DNA from: Rhodospirillales bacterium BBD 1991-14
GTDB lineage: Bacteria; Pseudomonadota; Alphaproteobacteria; Kiloniellales; Kiloniellaceae
Direction: 5' to 3'
Assembly: GCA_001657395.1 (NCBI GenBank)
Contig: LYSY01000008.1
Location: 310,001 to 374,000 of the forward strand
DNA length: 64,000 nt
This document shows, piece by piece, positions 9,898-18,137 of this stretch; position 1 is the first letter of the stretch, and the number at the start of each line of letters is the position of its first letter. A program made the position numbers and the translations under genes. Below the pieces are notes generated by a model. It did not search any database and was not told the origin of the DNA. It saw only the letters and a list, made by a program, of their open reading frames with translations.

Positions 9898-10860
9898 TCA
9901 GTTCGGGCCGATCTGCCCCAGGACCGCGCGGGCCTGATCGCAATCGAGGGCGATTTGTGCCCGCAAAGCGTCAAGCCCGTCAAACTTCTTTTCCGGGCGC
10001 AGATAGTCGATAAAGCGGACCCGCAGGGTTTCGCCGTAGAGATCGGCATCGTGGTCGAAGAGGTGAACCTCCAGGCGCAGGTCCTCGCCGGCCACCGTGG
10101 GCCGCCGGCCGAGATTGGCGACCGCTGGAATCCACTGGGTTTCCAGGCCGTGTTCCACCCCCGGATCGCGGCCGGCATAGACCGCATAGACCCCCAGCGC
10201 CGGGCAGAGATAGTCGCCGAGCGCCAGGTTGGCGGTGGGAAACCCGATCGTGCGGCCACGCTGATCGCCCTTCTCCACCCGCCCTTCGATCTCCCAGGGC
10301 CGGCCGAGCAGCTCGGCGGCCCGGCGCGGAGCACCGTCACGCAGGTGCTGGCGGATGATGGAGGAGGAATAGACCGCCCCCCCATGGGTCATGACCGGAT
10401 CGACCGCGGTAACGCCGAAGCCGAGCTTGGCCCCCATCGATTTCAGCAAGGCGACGTTGCCCTGACGCTTGTGGCCGAAGCAGAAGTCCCAGCCGACCAC
10501 CACGTGCCGGGCGGCCAGATCGGCCACCAGCACCTCCTCCACGAAAGCCACGGCCGGCCGCAGGGAGAAAGCCTTGTCGAAGTGCAGCACGAAGAGGTGA
10601 TCGACCCCCTGTTCCTGCAGGGCATGGGCCTTGGACCGCAGGGAGGTGAGCCGAAAGGGCGGCTGGTCCGGTGCGAAGACCGAGCGCGGATGCGGCTCGA
10701 AGGTGAGAACCGCCAGCGGGCAGGACAGCGCCGCCGCCTGGTCGCCGGCGTCCGACAGAAGCGTCTGGTGACCGCGGTGCACCCCGTCGAAGTTGCCGAT
10801 CACCACGACGCTGCCCCGGGCCTCGTCGGAAATCTCTGAGCTGTGTCGGAAAATCGCCAT
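9898..10860 (-). CDS. ribF: Bifunctional riboflavin kinase / FAD synthetase
   Basis: RibF phosphorylates riboflavin to FMN and adenylylates FMN to FAD. The 320 aa hold an N-terminal nucleotidyltransferase domain with GNFDGVHRGHQ (HxGH-type active site) at about residues 22-32. The C-terminal flavokinase domain carries the GRTIGFPTANL motif. Length and domain order match the bacterial family. It is the first gene of the ribF-ileS-lspA operon; a promoter would lie in the 342-bp gap upstream. Confidence 0.97.
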   Translation of the reverse strand: MAIFRHSSEISDEARGSVVVIGNFDGVHRGHQTLLSDAGDQAAALSCPLAVLTFEPHPRSVFAPDQPPFRLTSLRSKAHALQEQGVDHLFVLHFDKAFSLRPAVAFVEEVLVADLAARHVVVGWDFCFGHKRQGNVALLKSMGAKLGFGVTAVDPVMTHGGAVYSSSIIRQHLRDGAPRRAAELLGRPWEIEGRVEKGDQRGRTIGFPTANLALGDYLCPALGVYAVYAGRDPGVEHGLETQWIPAVANLGRRPTVAGEDLRLEVHLFDHDADLYGETLRVRFIDYLRPEKKFDGLDALRAQIALDCDQARAVLGQIGPN

Positions 10861-11202
10861 GAGCAGGCCGGACTGACGCCTTTTGTCGAGAAGCTTTGCG
10901 GTGCCGGAAAGGGTGGTCGAAGGGCTCGGGGATCAAAGGGCCGGTTGTATGGGGGCCGGAGTTGGATGGATGCGGTTTACCGCCGCCAGGCGATGCGGGC
11001 GTCAAGGCGGGGAACTAAACGCAAAACCGCGGCTAGTCCAGCCGATTCGCCGACACGGCGCGAAGATAACCCGCATGGAGCCGCGTGAACAGGGCGCGGA
11101 AAGCGATGTGCCGCCGCCTCGTCACGAAGCCTCGTCCCGCGGACCTTGCGTTACTCTGAAGAGTGCGGACCGGCCGGCGCCGGCGCCAAGCCGGCGCGGG
11201 CG
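10861..11202. other. Intergenic region upstream of ribF
   Basis: This 342-bp stretch lies between the end of the MaoC-like gene and the start of ribF; both are on the minus strand. It must contain the ribF promoter. Near 11173-11203 there are GC-rich self-complementary repeats of GCCGGCGC that could fold and end MaoC transcription, but no T-tract follows. I see no convincing gene. Confidence 0.4.
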
Positions 11203-11673
11203 TTACTCGGCCGCCTGCGTCGCCTCGGGTTCGGCCTCGGGCAGGTCCTTGCGGCTGGCCACCATCAGCGTGGCTTCGCCTTCCAGAACCACCGTATCGC
11301 CCACCGTGCAGACGGTGTCGAAGATGACCCGCTTCTTTTCGGCCTGAATCTCCCGCACCGTGACACGGGCTTCGACCGTGTCACCGACCTTGACCGGCGC
11401 CTTGAAGCGCAGGTCCTGGCGCAGGTAGATGCAGCCAGGCCCCGGCAGGCGGGTTCCGAACACCGTCGAGATGAAGCTTGCCGAAAGCATGCCGTGGGCG
11501 ATCCGGCCGGAAAACATCGTCTTCTCGGCAAAGCTTTCGTCCAGGTGAACCGGGTTGGTGTCCCCGGAAATACCGGCAAACATCGTGATATCGGCCTCGG
11601 TCACCGTCTTGGCGAACACCGCCGTCATCTTCGGCGACAGGTCTTCGATGAAGTAGCCGTGCTTCTCGCGCAT
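11203..11673 (-). CDS. MaoC-family (R)-specific enoyl-CoA hydratase-like protein
   Basis: This is a hot-dog-fold hydratase of 156 aa, close in pattern to PhaJ and other short MaoC dehydratases. The hydratase-2 catalytic pair is visible as D38 and H43 in the segment GDTNPVHLD. The adjoining RIAHGML helix is also conserved. It would hydrate trans-2-enoyl-CoA to (R)-3-hydroxyacyl-CoA, linking beta-oxidation to polyester or fatty-acid metabolism; the chain length is unknown. The start at 11673 has an AGAGG site upstream. Further-upstream starts would run through the AT-rich control region and are unlikely. The C-terminal tail is Glu/Ala-rich. Upstream are the palindromes described separately. Confidence 0.87.
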   Translation of the reverse strand: MREKHGYFIEDLSPKMTAVFAKTVTEADITMFAGISGDTNPVHLDESFAEKTMFSGRIAHGMLSASFISTVFGTRLPGPGCIYLRQDLRFKAPVKVGDTVEARVTVREIQAEKKRVIFDTVCTVGDTVVLEGEATLMVASRKDLPEAEPEATQAAE

Positions 11674-11739
11674 CAGACTCTGAACCTCTGCCAATGAAAT
11701 AATATTACTAAAGCCGCATTTTTTCGGTAACTTTATTCC

Positions 11740-11755
11740 TTCCACTTTAGTGGAA
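11740..11755. promoter_or_regulatory. Inverted repeat upstream of the MaoC-like gene
   Basis: TTCCACT and AGTGGAA form a perfect 7-bp inverted repeat around a TT centre, in an AT-rich stretch 67-82 bp upstream of the start codon. It is a candidate operator in the core promoter zone. Confidence 0.45.
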
Positions 11756-11765
11756 CAGGCCCTTT

Positions 11766-11793
11766 TTCGCAAGTGCGAATTCGCGGATGCGAA
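11766..11793. promoter_or_regulatory. Two abutting TTCGC-N4-GCGAA palindromes
   Basis: Two 14-bp sites, TTCGCAAGTGCGAA and TTCGCGGATGCGAA, follow each other without a gap. Each has perfect 5-bp arms and a 4-bp spacer, the same geometry as FNR-family boxes but with different arm sequence. They lie about 93-120 bp upstream of the MaoC-like start, so a dimeric activator or repressor binding side by side is plausible. The regulator is unknown. Confidence 0.55.
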
Positions 11794-11905
11794 GGCGACC
11801 AAAGTATGACGCCTGTTGGTAAAATTTGCCTTATTGGCGGGCCTTTTCGGCAATGCGTGGCCGCCGCCAAACCCATCGCGTGCGGCTGGGGTTTGCGGCT
11901 GGGGT

Positions 11906-13189
11906 TTAACGTCGGCGGCCCCGGCCGGTGGTCATGGCGGCCAGATCCCGGTCGCGGTGATCGCGGAAGGCATCAAGCGGCAGCGTCGCGGTGGCCGCGT
12001 TCATGGAGGTGGTCACCGGCACGCTGGGCCCCTGCTCGTCCACCGGCACCGCCGCCCGCCGGATCATGCGGTAGATGGCGAAGACCCCGATGGCGGCGTG
12101 GACAATGCCAACGAAGGTGAAAAACCCATCCGGACCGACCCGGCCCATAAGCTGCGAGACCACCAGCGGGCCGAAGATGGCGCCGCTGCCGTTGACCAGC
12201 ATCAGGCTGCCGCTGGCGGCGACCATCTGCTTGGGCGTCAGGAAGTCGTTGGTGTGGGCCAGGCAGAGCGAGTACATGGGAAAGCTCATGCCGCCGAGAA
12301 GAAAGGCGACGGCATAGAGGCCGATCCTGTTGTCGCCGGAAAAAAGCGGTGCCGCAATGCCGACAAGCGCGGCTGAGAAGGTGACCGCGGCCAGAACGCG
12401 GCGGCGGTCCAGCTTGTCGGAGAGGCGGCCGATGGGCCACTGAAAGGCCATGCCGCCGAAGATCAGCATGCTGACGAAAAAGGCGATCTCGGAGACCTCC
12501 AGCCCTGCCAGGCTGGCATAGACCGCGCCCATTCCGAAGATCGCGCCGTTGGCGACGCCGGTCCCCAGGGATCCGATCACGCCCAGGGGCGAGGCCCGGT
12601 AAAGGGATCGGATGCCGACCGGGTTGGGGGCCGTGAAGTCCGGCGCCGGCCCCACCGAGACCGAGATCGGCACCAGCGCCAGGGACACCAGCACAGAGGC
12701 CAGCACGAACAGAACGAAGCTGTTGGGATCGGAGAGGTTCAGCAGGAACTGCCCGCCGGCGATGCCGCCCAGCACCACCAGCATATAGACCGACAGCATC
12801 GACCCACGGGTCTCGTTGGTCGAGCGGTCGTTCAGCCAGGACTCGGCCACGATGTAGAGACCGGCGTAGCAGAACCCGGTAAGAAACCGCATCCCGGTCC
12901 AGATCCAGGGATCGACGAAGACCGCGTGCACCAGCGCCGCCGTCGAGGCGGTCGAGGCCAGCGCCGCGAAAACCCGCACGTGACCGACGTTGCCCACTGC
13001 CCGGGGCGTGACCAGGGCGCCGGCGAGAAAGCCGACGAAGTAGCCGGACATGACGAGACCGGTGGTCTCGGTCCCGAAGTTCTCCGCCGAGGCCCGGATA
13101 CCCAGAAGCGAAGACTGCAGGCCGTTGCCCAGCATGATCATGCCGAGGCCGACGAAGAGCGCCCAGGCGGAGCGAACAGCAGCGAACAT
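11906..13189 (-). CDS. Major facilitator superfamily transporter (YcaD-like)
   Basis: This is a 12-helix inner-membrane permease of 427 aa. Its hydrophobic pattern is regular, and the loop between helices 2 and 3 is weakly charged compared with sugar porters. Conserved blocks include GNGLQSSLLGIRA near the N-terminus and the NDRSTNETRGSMLS loop after helix 5. These resemble the YcaD/UMF1-like branch of putative permeases. The substrate is unknown. The C-terminal cytoplasmic tail is Arg-rich. It is transcribed alone; neighbours give no metabolic clue. Confidence 0.85.
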   Translation of the reverse strand: MFAAVRSAWALFVGLGMIMLGNGLQSSLLGIRASAENFGTETTGLVMSGYFVGFLAGALVTPRAVGNVGHVRVFAALASTASTAALVHAVFVDPWIWTGMRFLTGFCYAGLYIVAESWLNDRSTNETRGSMLSVYMLVVLGGIAGGQFLLNLSDPNSFVLFVLASVLVSLALVPISVSVGPAPDFTAPNPVGIRSLYRASPLGVIGSLGTGVANGAIFGMGAVYASLAGLEVSEIAFFVSMLIFGGMAFQWPIGRLSDKLDRRRVLAAVTFSAALVGIAAPLFSGDNRIGLYAVAFLLGGMSFPMYSLCLAHTNDFLTPKQMVAASGSLMLVNGSGAIFGPLVVSQLMGRVGPDGFFTFVGIVHAAIGVFAIYRMIRRAAVPVDEQGPSVPVTTSMNAATATLPLDAFRDHRDRDLAAMTTGRGRRR

Positions 13190-13388
13190 GACCGATCCCG
13201 TCGTTTCCTAGCAATCCTCGACGCTTACCGCTTTCAGCTTATGCCGGGGGCAGAAAGGCTGCGCTATCGGAAAAGCGCCAAAGCCAGGCGCGGACGGGCG
13301 AATTGCCAGAGCGGTCGGGAACGGCTTCCGCAGCCCGGCCAGCCCCGCACCATCCGACCGGCCCGATAGCACGTTCCCGCGAAAACTT

Positions 13389-13748
13389 TCAGCGCCCGGC
13401 CAGAACGTCCCGCAAGGCTGCCTGTTCGCTGGCCGAAAAGCCGACGACCAGGTGCCCACCGGCGCAAATGACGGGACGCTTGATCAGGGTCGGATGGGCC
13501 CGCAGCAGCCGTTCAGCAGCCGGGCCGTCCAGTCCCTCCTTCTCTTCCGGGGACAGGCCGCGCCAGGTGGTGCTGCGGCGGTTCAACAGGCGTTCCCAGC
13601 CCAGACGGGCAAGCCAGTCCTCCAGTTCCGCCGCCGGGACACCGTCATCGCGCAGATCGTGCAGACGCACCGCGTCATGGTCGGATTCCAACCAGGCCTT
13701 CGCCTTGCGGCAGCTGTCGCAATTCTTCAGTCCGTAGATCGTGATCAT
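13389..13748 (-). CDS. ArsC/Spx-family reductase-like protein
   Basis: This is a thioredoxin-fold protein of 119 aa with a C10-D-S-C13 redox pair near the N-terminus (YGLKNCDSCRKA). It also has the conserved HPTLIKRPV segment of the ArsC/YffB family. The usual arginines of true arsenate reductases are not obvious, so a YffB-like thiol-dependent reductase is as likely as an arsenate reductase. The start at 13748 is the ATG immediately before ITIYGLK; longer readings lack conservation. It is divergent from the receiver gene at 14003. Confidence 0.85.
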   Translation of the reverse strand: MITIYGLKNCDSCRKAKAWLESDHDAVRLHDLRDDGVPAAELEDWLARLGWERLLNRRSTTWRGLSPEEKEGLDGPAAERLLRAHPTLIKRPVICAGGHLVVGFSASEQAALRDVLAGR

Positions 13749-14002
13749 CGCGTCCCTTTCGTCCCCTCCCACTCTGTTGCTCCCTGCTGCCGCTTCCGTA
13801 CGGCCGGAGCCTCCGCCAGGCCCCCGGCCCGGCGCAACCGGCCGCCGCTCCCATTTGACCGATGCGCCGCCCCAGTGCAAGGTCGGGCGCAAGGCTAGGC
13901 ACAAGGCCGGGCGGCAAACCGCCAGCCACCGCCATGCGTTGCAAAATAGGGAACAGAAATCAACCAATTGACAGACGGCCTCCAGATCGTTGGGGTAGGC
14001 CG

Positions 14003-14416
14003 ATGACAAATGCTGCGGACCGTACCGGAAGCAAAGCCGATCCGCCGCTTGGCGGCGAAACCATCGTCCTGTTCGAGGATGACGACCTCGTCCGGCGGGC
14101 AACCCAGCGCATGCTGCAGCGCCTGGGGGCTCAGGTGGTCGTTGGCAACACCAGCGCAGAAGCCGTCGCGCACTTGCGGGAGCAAGGCGCAACCCCCACC
14201 TGGATCATCGCGGATTATTGGTTCACGCGGCAGGAAGACGGGCTTGTCGCCACCAAGGCCGTCCGCAACGCCGTCGGCGACCAGATCAAGGCACTGATCA
14301 TCACAGGCGACAGCTCTACGGAGGTCGCAAACGCGGTTCGGAGCGCCGGGCTCCACCTGCTGAGGAAACCGGTGAATACGGATCGCATCATCGAGATCCT
14401 TGCCGAAGACGCCTAG
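14003..14416 (+). CDS. Single-domain response regulator (CheY-like receiver)
   Basis: This 137-aa protein consists almost wholly of a receiver domain. The acidic cluster EDDD follows the first beta strand, the phospho-acceptor is the aspartate of IIADYWF, and the conserved lysine lies in LLRKPVN. No output domain is present, so it signals by binding partners or by phosphotransfer. A further-upstream start is possible, but the conserved fold starts after this ATG. It lies upstream of a LuxR-type regulator and a histidine kinase, which may be its partners. Confidence 0.83.
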   Translation: MTNAADRTGSKADPPLGGETIVLFEDDDLVRRATQRMLQRLGAQVVVGNTSAEAVAHLREQGATPTWIIADYWFTRQEDGLVATKAVRNAVGDQIKALIITGDSSTEVANAVRSAGLHLLRKPVNTDRIIEILAEDA

Positions 14417-14789
14417 ACAAAGCGTCATCAGCACAGCAGGACGGCCGGGCGGACCAAAACGGCTATCAATTTTCGGTTGTATATTGTCCAGACGAGATAC
14501 GCGCTGTGTACAAACAAGAAGGGCTCACGGGCCCAGCGACGATACCGGAGGTGGCCCCGGGAATCGCCCAGCGGATAGACGATTTCCAGTTGATAACTCT
14601 GCGAAAATTCGGACAATGGGCCGCCAGCAGCATTGCCGGACAGAATGCCTCTGCCAAATCGGCGGGCCTTTGAGTCTGGCGTGCCATAACACTAAGTTGC
14701 GGACGGGTAGGACAACGGGCCAACACAGACAGCGTAACAAACGGTCCGTTCCGATCTCATACAAAGATCAAATTAGGGTTCTCTAAATT
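14417..14789. other. Intergenic region between the two response regulators
   Basis: This 373-bp stretch is less GC-rich than its surroundings, particularly 14459-14520 and 14740-14789. It probably carries the promoter of the LuxR-type gene. No good coding frame, no clear terminator and no RNA structure stood out. Confidence 0.35.
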
Positions 14790-15473
14790 ATGAAAGTCCT
14801 CTATGCCGACGACCACTGGATCACGCGCAGCGCTGCCCGCCACCTGATCGACCGGCTGGAAAGCGGCAGCGAGCTTCTGGAGGCGGCTGACTTTCGCCAG
14901 GCGCTGGATCTCGCTTCGGCCAACCCGGATCTCGACCTGATTCTCCTGGATCTGCTGATGCCGGGCATGAAGCGCTTCGAAGGACTGCGCGCAATGCGGG
15001 AATGTTTGCCGCAGGTGCCTGTGGTCGTGATGTCGGCCATCGAAGACCGTGACGAGATCCTGCGCTGCATCGAGGCCGGCGCCATGGGCTACATCCCTAA
15101 GTCGTCCCAGAGCGATGAGGTTGAGTCGGCCCTGCAGACCGTGCTCGCCGGCGGTGTCGCCTTCCCGCGGCGCCTGCTGGAGCAACGGAGTTCCGCCAAG
15201 AAGCAGGCGGTCTACGCCTTCGGCAATGAGAAATCGATCGAGGATGTCTCCGGCGCACTGACCAAGCGTCAGTTCCAGGTCTACAAACTGCTCGGCCAGG
15301 GCATGTCCAATGCCCAGGTGGCCGAAGCACTCGGCCTGTCCGAGCATACGGTGCGCGTCCACGTCTCAGCCATCGTCAAGCGGCTGAACCTGGACAGCCG
15401 GACCCAGGCAGCCATCAGCGCCGCAGCCCAGGCCCGGGCGATGGAAGACGAGGCGGAAGCCGCCAACTACTGA
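14790..15473 (+). CDS. LuxR/NarL-family response regulator
   Basis: This is a two-domain transcription factor of 227 aa. The N-terminal receiver has the acidic pair D7-D8 and phospho-acceptor D54 (LILLDLLMPG). The C-terminal GerE-type helix-turn-helix occupies about residues 155-215 (LTKRQFQVYKLL, then NAQVAEALGLSEHTVRVHVS). It should bind DNA as a phosphorylation-dependent dimer. The histidine kinase encoded convergently just downstream is the natural candidate partner. Confidence 0.93.
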   Translation: MKVLYADDHWITRSAARHLIDRLESGSELLEAADFRQALDLASANPDLDLILLDLLMPGMKRFEGLRAMRECLPQVPVVVMSAIEDRDEILRCIEAGAMGYIPKSSQSDEVESALQTVLAGGVAFPRRLLEQRSSAKKQAVYAFGNEKSIEDVSGALTKRQFQVYKLLGQGMSNAQVAEALGLSEHTVRVHVSAIVKRLNLDSRTQAAISAAAQARAMEDEAEAANY

Positions 15474-15519
15474 GCCTGACGGCATTGTCCGTCGCTTGAG
15501 GGGCTTCGGCGCGCAGGCG

Positions 15520-15545
15520 GGACAATCAGGCTGGACAATCAGGCT
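15520..15545. repeat. Two tandem 13-bp repeats between convergent signalling genes
   Basis: GGACAATCAGGCT occurs twice in direct succession, then GGACA begins a third copy. It lies between the stops of the LuxR-type regulator and the histidine kinase. The origin may be replication slippage; function unknown. Confidence 0.6.
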
Positions 15546-15656
15546 GGACAGGCCGGCCCCGTATCGATTCATCGCAGCATCGATTCAGCAAAGAAGCACG
15601 CCTGAGCCCTCACCGGAGACACCCGGCTTAGCCCGGGCGGCACCCGCAACGCCTGA

Positions 15657-16907
15657 TCACCTCTGCGCCAAGGCGTAGAGGCAGAGCGCCCGCAACTGTG
15701 CCGGCTTGACCGGCCGAAAGAGCACATGCACCGGACCGGGCAAGACGGCGGCGCTGTCATTCTTGCCCCGGTCGCTGAGCAGCACCACGGCGGGGGCGGC
15801 GCCGCCGCGCTGCCGGACGGCGGCCAGCTGGTCGTGCCCGCGGGCGGCATCGAAGTCCGCCATATCGGCAATCACGAGAACCGGCGGGCCTTCCAGGGAC
15901 TCGGCGAGCCTTTGCGCATCGATGGCGCCAGCCCGGGCGCGTGCGCCCCAGCCCTGCAGATGGTCCCGAACGGCCTGCGCATCGGCATTGTCGAAAACCA
16001 CAACGTCAGCCTCCTGCAGAGGATTGAGCGGCATCTCGACGTCGGCAAAGGCAGCATCGGAGGAAACGGCCCCGCCGGGATCTGTTGCGGCATCCCCACC
16101 CTGCCCGGGTTTGTTCCCCGGCGCTTTTCCGGATGCCTTCAAGGTCAGGGAAAACCGCGATCCGCGCCCCAGTTTCGAATCGACCTCCAGGCTGTCTCCG
16201 CAGAGCATCGCCATGTGCCCTGCCAGGGTGAGGCCAAGGCCGAGACCCCGCTCACGCGGACGGACCTCGTTTTCCAGGCGGTAGAACGGCCGGAAGATCC
16301 TGGACTGATCCTCGACAGGAATGCCGAGGCCGGAGTCCACAACCTCGACCCGCGCAAAGCGGCCCCGGCGGCGCGCGCCCAGGATCACCTTGCCTTCGCG
16401 CGTAAACTTGGCGGCATTATCCAGCAGAGCGCCGAGAATGCGGCGCAGCAGCACCGGATCGGCCTGGACGCGCAATCCGCTGTTCACGATCCGGAAGGCT
16501 ATGCCCTGGGCAGCGAAACGCTCCGCGGCGTCGTCCTTCACGCGGGCGAAGACTTCGTCGAGCGCCAGCGCCCGCGGCTCAGGGCTCACCATGCCCCGGT
16601 TCAGCTTCTCAAGCTCGACCAGGGCGTCGAGCCAGCCGTTGCTGAGGCCGAGAGCATAGCGCAGGTCCTCGAGGATGGCGTCTCTCTCACGGGCTGAGTC
16701 GGTCTGCGCAAGCTCCCCGATCAGCAGGCTGATCGCGTTCAGCGGCTGGCGCAGCTGGTGCTCAGCGCCCAGCAACAGACTCTGCTCTTGGTTTGAATGC
16801 GCCTGATCCAATCGGCCTCTCCCCGCTAGCCAAACACGGTCTTGGGTCTGCGTCAGGGCAGCATGAATTCCCAAGCGCCTGTCATCAATGCTAGATCTAC
16901 ATGGCAT
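15657..16907 (-). CDS. Sensor histidine kinase with degenerate C-terminal receiver
   Basis: This is a soluble histidine kinase of about 416 aa. The dimerisation/phosphoacceptor box is AEHQLRQPLNAIS, of the type found in HxLRQPL-class hybrid kinases. The ATPase domain follows, with N-box LLDNAAKFT, G1 VVDSGLGIP and G2 GLGLGLTLA. The last ~115 residues have a receiver-like alternating pattern (ADVVVFDNAD, VLVIADMADF, VHVLFRPVKP) but lack a convincing phospho-acceptor. No transmembrane or PAS domain is visible, so input is probably by protein contact. The start at 16907 is the first ATG outside the opposing gene; TTG/GTG codons nearer the H-box are alternatives. Confidence 0.85.
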   Translation of the reverse strand: MPCRSSIDDRRLGIHAALTQTQDRVWLAGRGRLDQAHSNQEQSLLLGAEHQLRQPLNAISLLIGELAQTDSARERDAILEDLRYALGLSNGWLDALVELEKLNRGMVSPEPRALALDEVFARVKDDAAERFAAQGIAFRIVNSGLRVQADPVLLRRILGALLDNAAKFTREGKVILGARRRGRFARVEVVDSGLGIPVEDQSRIFRPFYRLENEVRPRERGLGLGLTLAGHMAMLCGDSLEVDSKLGRGSRFSLTLKASGKAPGNKPGQGGDAATDPGGAVSSDAAFADVEMPLNPLQEADVVVFDNADAQAVRDHLQGWGARARAGAIDAQRLAESLEGPPVLVIADMADFDAARGHDQLAAVRQRGGAAPAVVLLSDRGKNDSAAVLPGPVHVLFRPVKPAQLRALCLYALAQR

Positions 16908-16976
16908 CCATCGGGACGCCGTCCCGGCACCGCAGTGACCCGCCGGACCCCACCGCAAGACAGCCGAAACCAGGAC

Positions 16977-18083
16977 ATGAAAATAATCCGGATCGATATC
17001 CACCAGGTCGACCTGCCGCTCCACGAGGGGCGCTACAGCTGGGCCGGCGGCAAGTCGGTCGATGTCTTCGATTCGACCGTCGTCCGGGTCACCTGCGATT
17101 CGGGACTGGTCGGCCACGGCGAGGTCTGCCCCCTGGGGCCGGCTTACCTGCCCAGCTTTGCCGCCGGCGTGCGCGCCGCCCTGGGCGCCTTGGCGCCCGA
17201 CCTGCTGGACTGCGACCCGCGCGCCATCGATGCCGTCGGCGCGCAGATGGATACCCGGTTGAAGGGCCAGCCGGCCGCCAAGTCGGCCGTCGATATGGCC
17301 TGCTGGGATCTGCTGGGCCAGGCCGCGGGACTGCCCGTCCATCTGCTTCTCGGCGGGCGCTTCGGGAAGAGCGTCGCGCTCTACCGGGCGATTTCCCAGG
17401 ACACGCCGGCGGCCATGGCCGCGCGTATCCGCCAGTACCGCGGCGAAGGCTACCGCCGCTTTCAGTTGAAGGTCGGCGGCGATCCGGACGAAGACATTGC
17501 GCGGATCGAAGCGGCAGCCGAAGTGCTGGAGGCGGGCGACGTTCTGATCGCCGATGCGAACACGGGCTGGCTGCCGCATCAGGCACGCCGCGTGGTGCGC
17601 GCTGTGCGGACCCTGGACGTCTACATCGAGCAGCCCTGTCTCGGCTACGAGGAGTGCCTGACGGTGCGCCGTGCCTGCGATCACCCCTTTGTACTGGACG
17701 AGTCCATCACCGATCTCGACAGCCTGCTGAGGGCGCATAGGGACGGCGCCATGGACGCCATCAACATCAAGCTCAGCAAAGTCGGCGGCCTCAGCAAAGC
17801 ACGGCAGCTGCGCGACCTCTGCGTACAGCTCGGGCTGGCCATGACCATCGAGGACAGCTGGGGCGGCGACATCGTGACCGCCGCCATTGCCGCCCTGGCG
17901 CAGTCCACTCCGGCCCGCTTCCGCTTCACGGCGACCGACTTCAACAGCTACGTGACCAAGCGCATTGCCGAAGGCGCCCCGCAGCGCCGCGAGGGCAGGT
18001 TTGCCGCAAGCGACGCCCCGGGCCTCGGCATCACACCCCTGCCCGAGGCGCTCGGCGCAGCGGTGATGAGCTTCGCCGCCTGA
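16977..18083 (+). CDS. Enolase-superfamily (mandelate racemase/muconate lactonising) enzyme, HpbD/cis-3-hydroxyproline dehydratase-like
   Basis: This 368-aa enzyme has an N-terminal capping domain and a (beta/alpha)7-beta barrel. The two general-base lysines expected of the HpbD/c3LHypD group are K165 (FQLKVGG) and K265 (INIKLSK). Metal ligands are D193 (ADANTG), E218 (IEQP) and D241 (LDES). Blocks such as GEVCPLGPAYLPS, WGGDIVTAA and APGLGITP closely resemble those I recall for 4-hydroxyproline-betaine 2-epimerase. It therefore probably acts on a proline derivative or its betaine. Epimerase versus dehydratase cannot be decided here, and no transporter or catabolic partner is adjacent. Confidence 0.85.
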   Translation: MKIIRIDIHQVDLPLHEGRYSWAGGKSVDVFDSTVVRVTCDSGLVGHGEVCPLGPAYLPSFAAGVRAALGALAPDLLDCDPRAIDAVGAQMDTRLKGQPAAKSAVDMACWDLLGQAAGLPVHLLLGGRFGKSVALYRAISQDTPAAMAARIRQYRGEGYRRFQLKVGGDPDEDIARIEAAAEVLEAGDVLIADANTGWLPHQARRVVRAVRTLDVYIEQPCLGYEECLTVRRACDHPFVLDESITDLDSLLRAHRDGAMDAINIKLSKVGGLSKARQLRDLCVQLGLAMTIEDSWGGDIVTAAIAALAQSTPARFRFTATDFNSYVTKRIAEGAPQRREGRFAASDAPGLGITPLPEALGAAVMSFAA

Positions 18084-18137
18084 AACCCACCCGCAATCCC
18101 GCCGGCGGCCGCCCTATCTATCGATAGGCACGGCGGA

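Noticed and set aside
16908-17738. Long N-terminal extension of the histidine kinase on the minus strand
   Set aside because: It lies opposite the well-supported enolase-superfamily gene and has no kinase-like or sensor-like features; GC-rich DNA gives long antisense frames.
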